A stretch of 64,000 nt of DNA from contig VXAY01000769.1 of the NCBI GenBank assembly GCA_013399855.1, forward strand, positions 269,952 to 333,951. The letters are read 5' to 3'. The stretch is from Oxyruncus cristatus. Lineage: Eukaryota > Chordata > Aves > Passeriformes > Cotingidae. Made by a program: the position numbers and the translations under genes. The first letter of the stretch is position 1. Every line of letters starts with the position of its first letter. Below the pieces are notes generated by a model. That model searched no databases. It saw nothing but the letters and a program-made list of their open reading frames with translations, and was not told the DNA's origin. This document shows, in pieces, positions 62,444-64,000 of the stretch.

Positions 62444-64000
62444 ATGGGGCTAAGTGCATTTGCTTTGGTTTGATGGCAGCAATATTAAGGGGTTGAGATT
62501 TTTTTAATTTTCCAGAGTATCTTATAAAAATGCAATTGAAAGAAACTACCCGATTAATGAACTAGATTTTCACACTAAAGCCCTATATTCAAATCCTATA
62601 AATTTACAAATGAGTGAGTGTGGTGGTCTCTGTCTCATTCTCTGTGAACATCTGTCTGTGTCACTAAGCTGTTCACATGGTTTAGCATGATTGGCAGCTC
62701 TGTCCAGAAGGGACTGAGAGTATGACAGCTTGAGCACTGCAGATCAGGCTGAAGGTGCATTGGAGGTGTATGGAACTCACGTGTGATTTATCATTACTTT
62801 GCTGTACTGCATTAAATGAAAAACCTGGAAACCTCCAAGATGATACCTTTTACTATAGGTGACCATACATATTTTTTTTTTTTTCAAGGACAAACTCTCC
62901 AGAAATAATATCTAGAATGAAGGTTAATGTTAAAATGTTAAATAATCCCCAAAGAAATTTTGCATATTTTATAAATTCCTAGATCTGTTTGAAGGAATTT
63001 GTCTGTGTGGATATTTTTGTTGTCAACTACTCATCACAGTCTCCTGTTCTGACCCTTTGTTACAGTAGCAATCATTCTACATTAATTCTTAAACATTCTA
63101 ACATGTTCCAAATGTAAAAGAACTGAAAAGGAGAAAAAAGCAAGCAAAAGTAAACCTCACTTAAAATTTATTATCTAGATATTTAATATCTGTCCAAAGT
63201 AAATAAACATGGACACAATTCTCAAGTGAAGACCTTAAATTTTCTTTTCTTCCTTCTCTTTTCTAAAGCAAGAAAGCAAAGGGATCTTTGGGGATTTCAC
63301 TCTTTTTTTGCCCTTCACAAAGATGGATGTTACCCTGTATAACTAGCCAAGCAACTTGGCAAAAGCTGTATAACAATAAAGCTATATTTAAACAACTCTA
63401 GTTTCAAGTACAGATATACCAAACCACTTTTCTCTTCGTAACTTCATCCTCCTTGCACATGATAGTTTTTTGACCTAAATGGTACATTTTAAAGTCACTT
63501 TTACTTCATAGTAAGGAAATTCTGTTGGTTGTTTACCAGCCGTCCTTTAAGAACTTTTTTTGTCCCTCTTGTTGATAAAACTTGAGTGATCTCTAGTAGA
63601 GACTTACTGATAAATGTGTCATTCTTTATCGTACAAGGAACTTAATTCTTTTATTTTAAATGATGTTTGCAACTCATTTTATGTGTCAATAAAGTAGCAG
63701 GATTTTTTTTTTAAGATTTTTTTTTAACATCCTCATGGACCCAGGGAGGCATATAGGCGCCACTTTTACAAAAGCACTTAATTAAGAGCTTAACTCCTGC
63801 AGACCTTCAAAATACCATACATACTTATGATGCATGAGATTCTAATATGGTATAGTACATAGATGTCCCATGTTTGGTTTTAAATAAGGAATATTCCTCA
63901 TGAATGCTTTTCTGAACAAGGATTATGCATTCATTTATTCCTGCAGCCAATTGTTGGCAGAGAGAAAAATTAATGTTTTGTGATTCTATCTTAAAAAATA
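62444..64000. other. Non-coding stretch to the window end
   Basis: No gene or transposon was recognised. T-rich runs occur at 62872-62884 and 63703-63725. Confidence 0.55.

Noticed and set aside
1..64000. CRISPR array, operon, rRNA or bacterial-type genes
   Set aside because: No regularly spaced repeats, no ribosome-binding-site/long-frame pattern and no rRNA-like sequence; composition and repeats are avian.

Overview
The window reads as vertebrate nuclear DNA, most likely from a bird. It is AT-rich and has no long open reading frames. Its dispersed repeats are dominated by copies that I recognise as CR1 (chicken repeat 1) LINEs with the characteristic 3' tail, accompanied by avian-type retroviral LTR fragments. 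A songbird or other Neoavian source is plausible from the LTR types, but this is inference from memory and not a database result. No rRNA, tRNA, CRISPR array, operon or intact protein-coding gene was found, and nothing supports a bacterial or viral origin.

Layout. 1-5.0 kb: non-coding, with one very old CR1/L3-like remnant. 5.0-9.16 kb: an old plus-strand CR1 carrying the ORF1 tail and most of ORF2, split by a younger 5'-truncated CR1 (about 6.38-7.68 kb) that holds the window's only ambiguous base. 9.2-19.4 kb: non-coding, with an old minus-strand CR1 reverse-transcriptase remnant (12.5-13.1 kb), a 180-bp fold-back block and a TATG-rich stretch. 19.46-20.03 kb: a minus-strand LTR. 21.8-22.5 kb: a possible second minus-strand LTR. 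27.2-27.6 kb: CR1 3' end. 32.6-33.2 kb: possible LTR. 39.2-40.2 kb: minus-strand CR1 in which an ORF1 esterase fragment is joined to the CR1 3' end with ORF2 absent. 43.1-43.7, 45.5, 47.1 and 51.3-51.7 kb: CR1 3' ends. 52.6-53.7 kb: plus-strand LTR-like element with degenerate internal modules, followed by an unassigned GC-richer block to 54.2 kb. 56.7, 57.9 and 62.3 kb: further CR1 pieces.

Host genes. The only hint is a tentative minus-strand two-exon structure at 57.4-58.2 kb, with matching splice sites and phase, a stop codon and a downstream AATAAA. A perfect-looking 24-nt exon candidate lies at 17.44 kb. Both are hypotheses: splice-like pairs arise by chance in 64 kb. The window is best read as intergenic sequence or intron of a large gene. 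I found no undescribed system. The most informative items are the nested CR1, the ORF2-less CR1 and the exon candidates.
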